Below the pieces are notes generated by a model. The model was not told the origin of the DNA and made no database searches. It was given only the letters and a program-made list of their open reading frames with translations. From Candidatus Cloacimonadota bacterium (GTDB taxonomy: Bacteria; Cloacimonadota; Cloacimonadia; Cloacimonadales; Cloacimonadaceae), in contig JAKQNV010000083.1 in the NCBI GenBank assembly GCA_029565595.1, forward strand, positions 1-38,818: a stretch of 38,818 bases of DNA. The letters run 5' to 3'. Positions 22,064-32,000 of the stretch are shown in pieces (position 1 is the first letter of the stretch; each line of letters opens with the position of its first letter). The translations under genes and the position numbers were made by a program.

Positions 22064-25000
22064 TTATTTCATCAGCATCATCTTGCTGGTCAGGACCTTG
22101 TCTCCGCTTTGCAGGCGATATAAATAAACGCCGCTGGCCACCGTGCGTCCGGAAGCGTCGTCGCCGTTCCAGATCACTTTGTGAGAGCCTTTGGGAAGGT
22201 CGCCGTTCACCAATGTGCGGACCAACTGGCCTTTCACGTTGTAAATGTCAAGTCGCACCGGCGCTGCGGTTGGAAGGTCAAAACTCAGCGTGGTGGAAGG
22301 ATTGAAGGGATTGGGATAGGCCTCGTGGAGGTCAAACCTGACTGTCTGCGAAACCATCTCGCCATCGTCGGAATAATCGCCTTCCACGTGCAAGTCGTCA
22401 ACGTACCAACCTTCGCCGCTCACATAACCGTCCGAACCGAATAGGAAGCGGAATTTTGCAGTGCCGGAGTAGTTGGACAGATCGAAAACCGCCTGCGTCC
22501 AGTCGAAGGTGCCGGAATAAACGTTGGTGTTGGCAGGGAAAGGCGAGGCAGGATTGGAGTAGGTACGGTAAGGATACCCGCCAACCGGAGTGATCTGGGT
22601 CCAGGGTCCGTTGTCGACGGAAATTTCCACCATGCCGCCGTCCCAGGCGTATAGAGGATTGGAATGGGTTTCAGCGTCCATCCAGTGGTAGAAGATCAGT
22701 TGCGCGTTCAGGCCCAGTGTGATTTCCGGGCTTTCCAAGGCTCCGTAAGCGCTGCCGGAGTAGTCGGAGGTTCCCTGGCCACCGAACTTCATGGACCAGG
22801 ATCCGTTGGAGGTATGGTTGCGGGCGTTTTCGCGGTGCCACTGGTTGACGAAATTGGTATTTGGAGCGTAGGTTGTCCATCCGCTCATGTCAGATTCGTA
22901 GGTGTAATTCTGGAGTCCGACGTAGATCACGAAACTGCCTTCCAGCGTGTTGCCGTTCTCGGCGCCGAGCATGTAGGTGATGAAGACGGTTCCGCCTATC
23001 TGCGCGTTTGAAGGGATCTGGACGCTGAAGGCGTTGTCGTAATTAATCAGGCTGTCGTGGCCGATGGGAGTAAGGGCCACCTCGTAGGAGGAAAGTGTCA
23101 CTCCCGGGGCGTCGCAGAAAAGGAGCAGCATTGGATTGTAGGCGTTTCCGGAGCCCGTGTTTTCCACGATCAGGTTGACGGAGGGAGTGTCGCCCGGCAT
23201 CACCAGCGGAGTGTCGTTGACCACCGCGTAGGTATCCAGGCTGAGTTCGGGAGAATTGAGCATCAGGACGGCCGGTGTGGACGCGGTGTAACCGTCGAAC
23301 ACAGTGACGAAATTCATGAAGGCCAGGCTGTGGTCGGCAAAATTGCCGGCGATGCGGATGCGGAAGAAGCCGTTGATCGTGGTCGAATCAGAAGCAGCCA
23401 GAGCATTGAAACTGCAGTCGTTGGACATCACATTGATGTTGGGCGAATTGCTGACCAGGCTGATCGAGCCGGGGCCGGTTTGATTGACCAGGCCGACGTT
23501 TTTGATCGTAACGTTCATTTCGACCTGTTCGCCGGTGTGGTAAAGCCCGTCGGCGTCTAGGAAATCCACATGGGTGGCCACGATATAGGGCATGTTGCTG
23601 GCCTGGACCGTGACTTGCGAATGGTAGGCATAGAAATTCGGAGCGACAATATAGAGGTCAAGGTTGCCGGGAATGAGGGTGTTCAACAGCGTAACGTTGA
23701 TCAGGCCGGTGGCGTCGGCATCCGCTTCGAAGATGATTTCGTCGCCGGATTTGGCGCGCAGGTTGGCAAAAGGCGCGTTGGTCTGGATCTGGTAGTTGTT
23801 CAGTCCAACCGTCCAATAGGCGGGCATTTGGACCATCATCTGCTGTGGAGTTGCGCTCCAGACCAGCAATCCGGGATCTCCGATCAGGTTGGTCTCGTAC
23901 GAAACCCAGTACATAACGGCGGAGTTCTGGATAAACGGGATATTGTCTATTTTGCTGTCGGCGAGGGTGTAGCCGAGTTCGTTTATGTTTTCTCCAAACA
24001 CGGCGTCCATGTACTGGCGGTGGATGTATTGCGAAGCGCCGTCCGTGGAACCCTGCATGCCCCAGCCGTAACGGGAATGGGCGATCATCGCAACGGCAGC
24101 GGTGCTGATGCTGGTGAATTTTTCCGTGATGCAGTCGGTTGTGTATTGCCCCGCACTCGTTTCGCGGTTGTCAAAGGCGCCGGCGTAGCAACCCTGGGTG
24201 AAATACACCGAGAAATTGTGGTTGGTGCCGTTATTGGTGATGGTCGTGGACGTGACCTGGTTGTTGGACATCCGCATGCAATAGGTGGTGTTGGAATGGC
24301 CAAGGTGGTTGACGAAGTTCGGTCCTTCGCTGAGCAGCGGGCGCAACTGGGTTCCGTCCCAGGCATCCGAGTAACCGAAAGTTCGGTCATAAAGTGTGGC
24401 AATGTCCCAAGTGGTGGGCACTCCGACGGTCGTATAGCCGTGGGCTGAACTGCCGCCGATCATTTCGTCCATATAGTCGCCGCCCCAGGTCGGGCCGTCC
24501 CAAAGCCATTCTCCGGCGAAGAGGGCGGAAGTGATCTCGCTGACCACCGGCTGATTCAGGTACATACTCGTTTTATTGATAAAGTTGGCGATCTCGGCGT
24601 CGGAATTGTAGCAAAACCGGCCGATGGAAAGTTCGGGGGCCAGGTCAGATTCGTAAGTCTCGCCCCAATAGTTGTCTCCGTCTGTGTTCCAGTTGCCGTC
24701 CAAACAACTGTAATACATGTCCGCGGGGATGTCGGCATCGGTCTCGCCGCCGTTGCCCATGTTAACGTAAAACCCGCGGTGCGGAATGACATCGGTATCA
24801 GCGGCCAGCAGGACGTGGCGGAGCGAATTGCCTGTATAGATGCTGATGATGTAGTTGCGGATCTTTTCCTGGGTGTCAACTCCGGTAAATTGCGCGGTGA
24901 TCTCCTGGACGGGTTTCATGAAGACATTGTAACCGCGAGCCGTATAGAGATCCGCCAGAGGTTGCCACTGGGCGAGTTTGGCGGAATCGTAAATGATCAG

Positions 25001-25642
25001 GTACTCGATGCCTTCGGTGCGCGTTTCGTAGCGGGGAATCTGGTCTGTGTTGTCCACGCTGCGCGTCAGGTATTGAGCGGTAAAAGCGTCCTGTTTGAGT
25101 AGGCTCAGCGCGGCCTGGGCTTGCGGCGAGGGCTGGGTTTCCACTTCGACGCGGACATTATGGAAGAACACCAGTTCGCCGGTCAGGGGTGAGTAGGAAA
25201 AGGGGCAGATGGCCGTAAAATTGATCGGATGCCCGGCCAAAAACTGGGTATTGACGCCGTTGTGCGCTGTCTGCGGAAAAGGCTGCGCGCTTGAGTAGAT
25301 CTGGGGATCGGGTCCCACGGGAGGCTCTGTCTGCTCCCAAGAAAGCGGATACTGCGGCTGCAGCGGCGCGACAGGTTTCTCAACTTGCATGGTTTGCGGG
25401 CTGCTGAATTTGATTTGGATCGATTGAGCCTGCTCGCCGGTTGGGAGCAGCAGTTTGGTGCCGATCCAGGGCAAATCTGGCTGGCCGGGTTGGCCGTAGC
25501 TTTGCCCGCCGCCCAGTTTTACGGTGCTGTAACTGCCGTCGTTTTTTACGGTGGGTGTGTCCAAAGTGTAGTTGTAAATCACTGTGGCAGCCAAGCCTAC
25601 GCCCAGCGCCAGGATCAGGAGGATGCCGAGTAAGTGTTTCAT
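22064..25642 (-). CDS. secreted C25 (gingipain-like) cysteine protease with sorting-type C-terminal domain
   Basis: The 1192-residue protein (start ATG 25642) has an N-terminal signal segment (about 3-22), a propeptide-like region (to about 200), and a C25 peptidase domain with the catalytic His449 (N-H-L-G-H-S) and Cys485 (T-Q-G-C-Y-A-G), plus A-A-D-T-D-V-I-P and S-I-G-R upstream. Ig-like or CARDB-like repeats follow (about 600-900), then a jelly-roll-like region (about 940-1110) and a final ~85-residue domain with Y-P-N-P-F-N-P-S-T, L-D-I-Y-N-V-K-G-Q-L-V and G-V-Y-L-Y-R-L, as in type-A sorting/FlgD-like domains. It should be exported and attached to or released from the cell surface to cut proteins. 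T9SS dependence is inferred. It is the largest gene in the window. Confidence 0.88.
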   Translation of the reverse strand: MKHLLGILLILALGVGLAATVIYNYTLDTPTVKNDGSYSTVKLGGGQSYGQPGQPDLPWIGTKLLLPTGEQAQSIQIKFSSPQTMQVEKPVAPLQPQYPLSWEQTEPPVGPDPQIYSSAQPFPQTAHNGVNTQFLAGHPINFTAICPFSYSPLTGELVFFHNVRVEVETQPSPQAQAALSLLKQDAFTAQYLTRSVDNTDQIPRYETRTEGIEYLIIYDSAKLAQWQPLADLYTARGYNVFMKPVQEITAQFTGVDTQEKIRNYIISIYTGNSLRHVLLAADTDVIPHRGFYVNMGNGGETDADIPADMYYSCLDGNWNTDGDNYWGETYESDLAPELSIGRFCYNSDAEIANFINKTSMYLNQPVVSEITSALFAGEWLWDGPTWGGDYMDEMIGGSSAHGYTTVGVPTTWDIATLYDRTFGYSDAWDGTQLRPLLSEGPNFVNHLGHSNTTYCMRMSNNQVTSTTITNNGTNHNFSVYFTQGCYAGAFDNRETSAGQYTTDCITEKFTSISTAAVAMIAHSRYGWGMQGSTDGASQYIHRQYMDAVFGENINELGYTLADSKIDNIPFIQNSAVMYWVSYETNLIGDPGLLVWSATPQQMMVQMPAYWTVGLNNYQIQTNAPFANLRAKSGDEIIFEADADATGLINVTLLNTLIPGNLDLYIVAPNFYAYHSQVTVQASNMPYIVATHVDFLDADGLYHTGEQVEMNVTIKNVGLVNQTGPGSISLVSNSPNINVMSNDCSFNALAASDSTTINGFFRIRIAGNFADHSLAFMNFVTVFDGYTASTPAVLMLNSPELSLDTYAVVNDTPLVMPGDTPSVNLIVENTGSGNAYNPMLLLFCDAPGVTLSSYEVALTPIGHDSLINYDNAFSVQIPSNAQIGGTVFITYMLGAENGNTLEGSFVIYVGLQNYTYESDMSGWTTYAPNTNFVNQWHRENARNHTSNGSWSMKFGGQGTSDYSGSAYGALESPEITLGLNAQLIFYHWMDAETHSNPLYAWDGGMVEISVDNGPWTQITPVGGYPYRTYSNPASPFPANTNVYSGTFDWTQAVFDLSNYSGTAKFRFLFGSDGYVSGEGWYVDDLHVEGDYSDDGEMVSQTVRFDLHEAYPNPFNPSTTLSFDLPTAAPVRLDIYNVKGQLVRTLVNGDLPKGSHKVIWNGDDASGRTVASGVYLYRLQSGDKVLTSKMMLMK

Positions 25643-25895
25643 AATCGCCAACTTTCCATGTTTATCGATTTAATGCCGGTTATTGAAGCAAAGTATATTC
25701 CAATTTACGGGCTAATTTGCTTTTTACCATAGAAGCTCTGCGCTGCTTCCCCTGTTTTTCCGCACTGTAACTACTTGCTGACAACCCTTCGAGTTCGCGC
25801 CGGATTGGCAGGAACTCGGCAGGAGGCAAGTCAGAAGCATGCGCTCCCGATTTCGGGGCGAGTCTGGCAAACATATACTTTTTGGCCGGAGATGT

Positions 25896-25912
25896 GAAGA
25901 TTCTGCTTGACG
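25896..25912 (+). promoter_or_regulatory. GAARATATCGCTTGACR motif, copy C
   Basis: The plus-strand site GAAGATTCTGCTTGACG matches the 17-base consensus at 14 positions and points towards tetR, whose ATG is 91 bases downstream. Its TTGACG may be a -35 box. The tetR inverted repeat begins right after it. Confidence 0.4.
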
Positions 25913-25942
25913 ATTCTACCGCTTCGGACAAATGGGTAGAAT
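25913..25942. promoter_or_regulatory. candidate TetR operator
   Basis: ATTCTACC (25913-25920) and GGTAGAAT (25935-25942) are perfect 8-bp inverted repeats with a 14-base spacer, directly after a TTGACG and 61 bases before the tetR start. TetR regulators usually bind palindromes next to their own promoter, so autoregulation is a reasonable inference. Confidence 0.45.
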
Positions 25943-26003
25943 AGTTGAGAATGATATCGGCAACACGTTGTGCCACAGCGAATATTAATTTGAGAGACGC
26001 AAT

Positions 26004-26651
26004 ATGCCAAATGAGAACAAGACCAAAGACCGCATCCTGAGATCGGCCACAGAGCTGTTTGTCCGCTATGGTTTCATGAAGACCTCGCTGGAGGATATCG
26101 CGCGTGGCGCGCAGATCACCAAAGCCACCATCTATTATTACTTTCCCAGCAAGGAGGACATCTTCTTGGAAGCGATACGAGTCAAGGCGGAGGAACTATT
26201 TTCCAATCTGGCGTCCTCGATCGCGGCCGCGCCTAGCTTTGGGGAGAAACTTTCCCGCTTTCTGCGCCTGCCTTTGAAATACATTTACGAAAACATGCCC
26301 ATCCTGGCCGAGGCCATGCACCAGATTCCCGGCGCCTACTTTCAGAAACTGGAGGAAAACAGGGCCGATTACCGCAGCCGGATGAATGCCCTGCTGGCGG
26401 GGATCCTGGACCAGGGCAAGGCGAGCGGCATCATCAATCCCCGGATCGACTCCGAAAGGTTCAGCGCCTTGGTCAACGACTGGTTTTTAATGGGCGACAC
26501 CTGGACCGATCCCGGAGATAAACGGCGGCTCGTGGAACGCATCGAGCGCGATCATGACCTGATCATCGATCTGATATTATACGGCATCGTCATGAAGGAC
26601 GAGCCTGCCGCTAACAAGAACAAAGCCATTCCCAAGAGGAAGAACAAATGA
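26004..26651 (+). CDS. TetR/AcrR-family transcriptional regulator
   Basis: The 215-residue protein has the N-terminal TetR helix-turn-helix (about residues 8-54: I-L-R-S-A-T-E-L-F, then T-S-L-E-D-I-A and T-K-A-T-I-Y-Y-Y-F-P-S-K-E-D) and a variable helical ligand-binding C-terminal domain ending in a basic tail. It should repress the efflux genes behind it and be released by a substrate of the pump; the ligand is unknown. Its TGA overlaps the tolC-like ATG (ATGA), so the regulator and pump are translationally coupled. A palindromic candidate operator lies upstream. Confidence 0.92.
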   Translation: MPNENKTKDRILRSATELFVRYGFMKTSLEDIARGAQITKATIYYYFPSKEDIFLEAIRVKAEELFSNLASSIAAAPSFGEKLSRFLRLPLKYIYENMPILAEAMHQIPGAYFQKLEENRADYRSRMNALLAGILDQGKASGIINPRIDSERFSALVNDWFLMGDTWTDPGDKRRLVERIERDHDLIIDLILYGIVMKDEPAANKNKAIPKRKNK

Positions 26652-28024
26652 AGAAAATCATGCTTTTACTGCTGCTGGGCACGCTGCTGGCTTCGGTCGG
26701 GGCGATCGGCCTGGACGAGAGCATCGCCCTGGCCAGGGAAAACAACAAGACGCTGCTCATGGCCAGGGAGCAGATCCTGAAAGCTGACCAGACCTACTAC
26801 GACGTCCGCGGCAACCTGCTGCCGCACCTGACCCTGAACGGCGGTTATAAACTCGCCAGGACCTATCTGCCCGATTCGTCCATTTTTCCAGGGATGGATT
26901 TTTCACAGGGGTTGGATTCCCTGGCCACAGCCAATGACCAATACCTGGCCGGTGCCATGAACGGTTTGTACAACGGATTGATACCTTCCTCAACGCTGGA
27001 TGAGGGATCGCTGGCTCTGGCGTTGCAATTTGACCAGATCCTCTTTTCCGGAGGCAAACTGATCAACGGCATCAAGGCCGTGGACAGGTACCGCTCCATT
27101 CAGCGGCTGAACTGCCAACTGGTCGAGCAGGACGTGGTGCTGAAAACCACGCAGTTGTTTTACGGCTGCCTGATGGCGGAAAAGCTGGTGCAGGTCCAGA
27201 GCGAGGGGTTGAACACCGCCAGGCAGCATCTGGTGCAGGTGGAGGCCTTCAACCGGGAAGGCTTGGTTTCAGAATTTGACCTGCTGCAGGCCAGGCTGGC
27301 TGTGGCCAAACTGGATCCCCAACTGCTGCAGGCCCAAAACACCCGCGATCTGGCTCTGGCGGCCTTCCGCCAACAAATTGGCAGTTCTGATGAAACCGTC
27401 ACTCCCGAGGGGGAATTCACCCTTCCCCCCAAAGTGGAAATAACCCTCGAAGACGCCATCCAGCAGGGCCTCGGGCATCGCCTGGAACTGGAATTGGCGG
27501 ACATCGCCACCGAGATTTCCCAGCTCAAATGGAAAGCGGAAAAAGCGAATTACCTGCCCAATGTCGGCCTGCAGGCCAGTGCGGCGCTTTACACCGCAGC
27601 TGACGATTTTGCGATCGAAGGCGATGACTTCGGTACCAGTTACAGCGTGGGGATCGGACTTTCCCTACCGCTGTTCACCGGGCTTTCCAACACTGCCAAA
27701 CGTCGCGCCGCGCAACATGACTATCTTTACACCAAACTCCAGCAGCAGGAATATGAAGATCTGATCCGCCTGGAGATCACGCAAAATTACCAGAAATTGC
27801 GCAACGCGGAGGAAAACTACCGCGTCCAGACCGAGAACATCCAGATGGCTGAGCGCAGCCTGCATCTGGCCCAAGTCCGCTATGAGAACCAGGTGGGAAT
27901 CCAGCTCGAGGTTTTCGACGCCCAGACCACCCTTTCGGCGATCAAACTGCAATATTACCAAGCCATCAATGAAGTGATCTCCGCCACGCGGGAACTTCAG
28001 AAATCCATCGGCATCATTTTATAA
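26648..28024 (+). CDS. TolC-family outer membrane efflux protein
   Basis: The 458-residue protein begins with a signal peptide (about 1-19, M-K-K-I-M-L-L-L-L-L-G-T) and has the two-repeat OEP architecture: long coiled-coil helices rich in Gln, Leu and Ala (about 150-245 and 355-450) alternating with beta strands (for example Y-S-V-G-I-G-L-S-L-P-L-F near 337). It should form a trimeric channel across the outer membrane and periplasm and dock on the RND adaptor. It is the second gene of a tetR-OMF-adaptor-permease operon, overlapping tetR by four bases, with the adaptor 11 bases downstream. Length is normal. The substrate cannot be inferred. Confidence 0.9.
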   Translation: MKKIMLLLLLGTLLASVGAIGLDESIALARENNKTLLMAREQILKADQTYYDVRGNLLPHLTLNGGYKLARTYLPDSSIFPGMDFSQGLDSLATANDQYLAGAMNGLYNGLIPSSTLDEGSLALALQFDQILFSGGKLINGIKAVDRYRSIQRLNCQLVEQDVVLKTTQLFYGCLMAEKLVQVQSEGLNTARQHLVQVEAFNREGLVSEFDLLQARLAVAKLDPQLLQAQNTRDLALAAFRQQIGSSDETVTPEGEFTLPPKVEITLEDAIQQGLGHRLELELADIATEISQLKWKAEKANYLPNVGLQASAALYTAADDFAIEGDDFGTSYSVGIGLSLPLFTGLSNTAKRRAAQHDYLYTKLQQQEYEDLIRLEITQNYQKLRNAEENYRVQTENIQMAERSLHLAQVRYENQVGIQLEVFDAQTTLSAIKLQYYQAINEVISATRELQKSIGIIL

Positions 28025-28035
28025 CGGAGCACATA

Positions 28036-29061
28036 ATGAAGAAGACAATATTTACGGCCGGTATCTGCTTGATCCTGCTGCTGAGCGCTTGCGGCAAAAA
28101 GAACGTCGCCGGCAAAAACATGGAACAGATCCAGAAAGAACAGGGCATCCCTGTCCGCGTCCAGATTGTGGAACCCTCTACCTTTACCCAGGAACTGGCT
28201 TACAACGCGGCTTTGGGCGGACGCGAGGAATCCACTGCCCAATCCATGGTGAGCGACATCGTCACGGGGATCAGGGCCAAGGTCGGAGACCGCGTCAGCG
28301 CAGGGCAATTAATATTGACCTTTCCCACCGATACCCCAGCTGCCCAGTTCCAACAGGCCATCACGGCCTTCAACGCCGCCAAGACGGCATTTGACAGGAT
28401 GAAAAACCTGCTCACGCAAGGCGCGATCTCCCAACAGGATCTGGACAATCTGGAAACCGGCTACAAGGTCGCTAAAGCCAATCTGGAAGCCAGCGACAAG
28501 ATGATCAACGTCCGCGCTCCCATCAGCGGCGTCATCACCAATCTGATGGTCAGCCCAGGTGATAAGTGCTATCCCGGCCAGGATCTCTTTACCGTATCCA
28601 CCACCAACGGCTTCAAGGCCAAACTGATGGTGCCGGATAAAGACATCTCCAAACTCCGCGTGGGAACTGCGGCCACCGCCACCTGGCAGGATCAGGCTCT
28701 GCAAGGCAGGATCAGCCGGATCTCGCTGGCCCTGGATCCCAATTCCAAAGCCGTCCCTGTGGAAGTCACTTTCCCCGCGGCCAATAACAGCATCAAATTC
28801 GGTTCCATCGCCCAAATCAGGCTGATCATCAATTCCAAGCCCGATGTGATCGTCGTGGCCAGAGAAAACATCTTGACCGAGAACGACAAAAAGTACGTCT
28901 GGGTCAATGAAAACAACCACGCGGTGAAGCGCCAGATCACCCCCGGCCTGGACAACCAGCTCCAATACGAGGTTGTGGAAGGGCTTTCGGCAGGCGACGC
29001 CCTAATCGTCGAAGGCCTCAATTTGCTCAGCGACAAAGCGCTCATCCGCGTCGTCGAATAA
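28036..29061 (+). CDS. RND efflux periplasmic adaptor (membrane fusion) lipoprotein
   Basis: The 341-residue protein has a lipoprotein signal ending in L-L-L-S-A-C (Cys19), so it should be lipid-anchored in the periplasm. A split lipoyl/barrel-sandwich domain (about 60-100 and 150-185, with V-R-A-P-I-S-G-V-I-T) flanks a short alpha hairpin (about 100-150), and a beta-barrel plus membrane-proximal domain follow (about 190-340). It bridges the permease and the TolC-like channel. GGAGC precedes the ATG. It lies between the two other pump genes with gaps of 11 and 10 bases, so one operon is clear. Confidence 0.92.
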   Translation: MKKTIFTAGICLILLLSACGKKNVAGKNMEQIQKEQGIPVRVQIVEPSTFTQELAYNAALGGREESTAQSMVSDIVTGIRAKVGDRVSAGQLILTFPTDTPAAQFQQAITAFNAAKTAFDRMKNLLTQGAISQQDLDNLETGYKVAKANLEASDKMINVRAPISGVITNLMVSPGDKCYPGQDLFTVSTTNGFKAKLMVPDKDISKLRVGTAATATWQDQALQGRISRISLALDPNSKAVPVEVTFPAANNSIKFGSIAQIRLIINSKPDVIVVARENILTENDKKYVWVNENNHAVKRQITPGLDNQLQYEVVEGLSAGDALIVEGLNLLSDKALIRVVE

Positions 29062-29071
29062 GGAAGCCGCC

Positions 29072-32000
29072 ATGTTCCTCTCAGATTTGTCGATCGAGCG
29101 TCCCGTCCTGGTATCGATGGCGATCCTCGTGTTCGTCGTTTTCGGCGTCCTGGCCTATTTCAATTTACCGCTGAACCTGATGCCGGACGTCAACATTCCT
29201 TACGTGGTAATACAGACGGTCTATCCCGGTGCCGGTCCCAGCGAGGTGGAAACCCAGGTCACGAAAAAGATCGAGGATGCCATCGCCACTGTCAGCAAGA
29301 TGGACTACACGCAGTCGTATTCGCTGGAAAATGTCAGTATCATCATGGTGGCGTTCAAAATGGGCAAGAATATCGACATCGCCAACCAGGAGATCAAGGA
29401 TCTGGTGGACGCGATCATCCGCGATTTGCCTGCCGACGTGGACAAGCCCGTCATCCAAAAACTAAATATCAATACCTTCCCCTTCATGGACATTGTCCTG
29501 ACCGGAAATATGGATGGCCGCGCCCTTTACGACCTGGCGGAAAACAAGTTGAAGGACCGGTTCCAGCAGATCGACGGCGTGGCGCAGGTTGGACTTACCG
29601 GCGGAAACAAGCGCCAGATCGAGGTCCGGCTCAAGGACCAGGTAGTTTTCGAAAACAAGATTTCGCTGGCCCAACTGATGCAGATCCTGGCCGCGCAAAA
29701 CATGGACATGCCGGCGGGAAACTTCAAACGCGGCACGCAGGAGTATTCAGTCCGGCTTAAAGGCCAGTTTGACAGCGTGGAAAAGATCGAAGAGGCGGAC
29801 ATCCCCACGGCCGGCGGGGTCAAGAAATTACGCGACCTGGCCGAGATCAAAGACAGTTACGAAGAAGTGCGGTCGCGGGCGATCTTCTTCGATGTCGCCA
29901 AGAAAAAACTGCAGGATAATATCGTCCGGATATCTATTACCAACGCTTCCGACGGCAATGTGGTGCAGATCTCCAAGGAGTTGAACAAAGCTCTGCCCGG
30001 GATCCGGGATGATCTTCCCGCGGGGGCCAGTTTGGATATCATCCGCGACGAATCCACTTTCATCAAGGACACCGTCAACGACACCTTCAGCAACATCTGG
30101 ATGGGCATCCTGCTCACCGGATTGATCCTGCTGCTCTTTTTACACGACATCCGTTCCACCATCATCGTGGCGCTTTCCATGCCCATCTCGATCATTTCCA
30201 CCCTGCTCTTTTTGCAGATCGCGGGCTTCAGTTTCAACATGATGACCCTGATCGGGATCACCACGTCTGTGGGCATTCTGGTCTCCAACTCAGTGGTGGT
30301 GATCGAGAATATTTTCCGCCACAGGGACATGGGCAACACGCGGCGCGAAGCTTCGGCCAGAGGCACTTCCGAGATCGCCATCGCCGTGCTGGCCAGCACT
30401 CTGACAAACATCGTGGTGTTCATCCCCATCGCTTCCATGACCTCCATGGTCGGTCAGTTCTTTAGGGAATTTGCCCTCACGGTGACTTTTGCCACGATCT
30501 TTTCGTTGATCACGGCCTTTTCGGTTACTCCGATGCTGGCAGCGCGAATCATACCCGCAGGTAAGCACGACAACAGGTTTGGCTTGGCCTTCGACCGTGT
30601 TTTCGACCGCTTTTCCCGCTTTTACAAACGCTTCCTCGGTAGCGTGCTCAGTTCGAAGAAACACAGTCGGAACATCATTCTGGCCACAGTCCTGCTGCTG
30701 ATAGTCAGTTTCGCGCTGGTGAGGATCGTGGGCCTGGAACTCTTTCCGGCCATGGACCAGGGAACTTTGACTATCACGGTCGAACTGCCCCAAGGCTACA
30801 ATCTGGACCAAACGGCAAGGGTCTTTACTGCCATCAACGAACGCTTGGGACGCCATAAGGAGATCAAACACGTGATCACCAACCTCGGATCGTCCGGATA
30901 CGTGGACACCGGGACCAATATCGCTTCCTCCACGGTCCAGTTGGTAGATCTGAAACAGCGCAAACTCTCCTCGCGCGAATTGGGCGACATCCTGACCAAG
31001 GAACTGGCCGATGTTCCCAACGCCAAGATCAAGGTCAGTTCGCAATCTTCGATGATGGGCGATAGTTCGCCGATCGAGTTCTATCTACAGGGCCAGAGCA
31101 ATGAACGCCTGGAACAGGTCAAAAACGATGTCGTCAAACGCATCGCAGACGTTCCCGGCCTCATCAATCTGGATACCAGCACCCGCAGTGGAAGGTCGGA
31201 ACTGACCGTCGTTCCCAACCGCGCTGAAATGGCGGCTGTCGGAGCCACCGTTTACGACCTGGCCCTGGCTTTGCGCGCTTCCGTCGAAGGCATGGTTTCC
31301 ACCCAGTATCACGAGGCGGACAACCAGTACGACATCAAACTTTCCCTTGCAGACGAAGCGGTTGACAGCCCCGACAAGATCAGCAACTTGAGCGTGGTCG
31401 TCTTCGGCCAGTCCTATTTGCTATCGCAACTCGCGGACGTCAGTTTCGGACCCGGGACGAACAAGGTCATCCACCGCGACCGTTTCAAGACGGTGGTCGT
31501 GACCGGCGACGTGGCCGAGGGCGGTAACATGGGCGACATAATCTCCGCCATTAATAAAAAGATGGAGGGATACAAGTATCCCGAAGGGTACAAACTCGTT
31601 TGGGGAGGCGATGCCCAGGTGCTGTCGGAAACGGTGAAAGACATGGTCCGCACCTTTATCCTGGCTGTCCTTCTCACCTACATGCTGCTAGCAGCGATCC
31701 TGGAAAGCTTGATCCAGCCGGTCTTTATCATGGGAACGGTGCCGCTGGCGCTGATCGGGGTGATTTTCGCTTTGCTGCTCACCGGCCAGACGCTCAACAT
31801 CATTTCCATGATCTCCATCGTGATGTTGGTGGGAATTGTGGTCAACAACGCGATCCTGCTTTTAGATTACGCCAACATCAAGCGTCGGGAAGGCGTCAGC
31901 CCGCACGACGCGCTCATGCAGGCCGGCGAAGCCAAACTCAAGCCCATCATCATGAGCACCCTGGCCATCGTGATCGGAATGCTGCCGATGGCATTGGGTG

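Larger units (their letters stand above)
25643..26003. other. 361-bp divergent intergenic region
   Basis: This gap separates the C25 protease gene (minus) from the tetR operon (plus). It holds a copy of the GCTTGAC motif (25896-25912), an inverted repeat (25913-25942) and, on the minus strand, a TATACT-like box near the protease start. A 98-residue minus-strand open frame (25680-25976) shows no family pattern and I treat it as non-coding. Confidence 0.5.

Noticed and set aside
25680-25976. 98-residue minus-strand ORF in the C25/tetR gap
   Set aside because: No family pattern and it covers likely promoter and operator sites; kept as non-coding.
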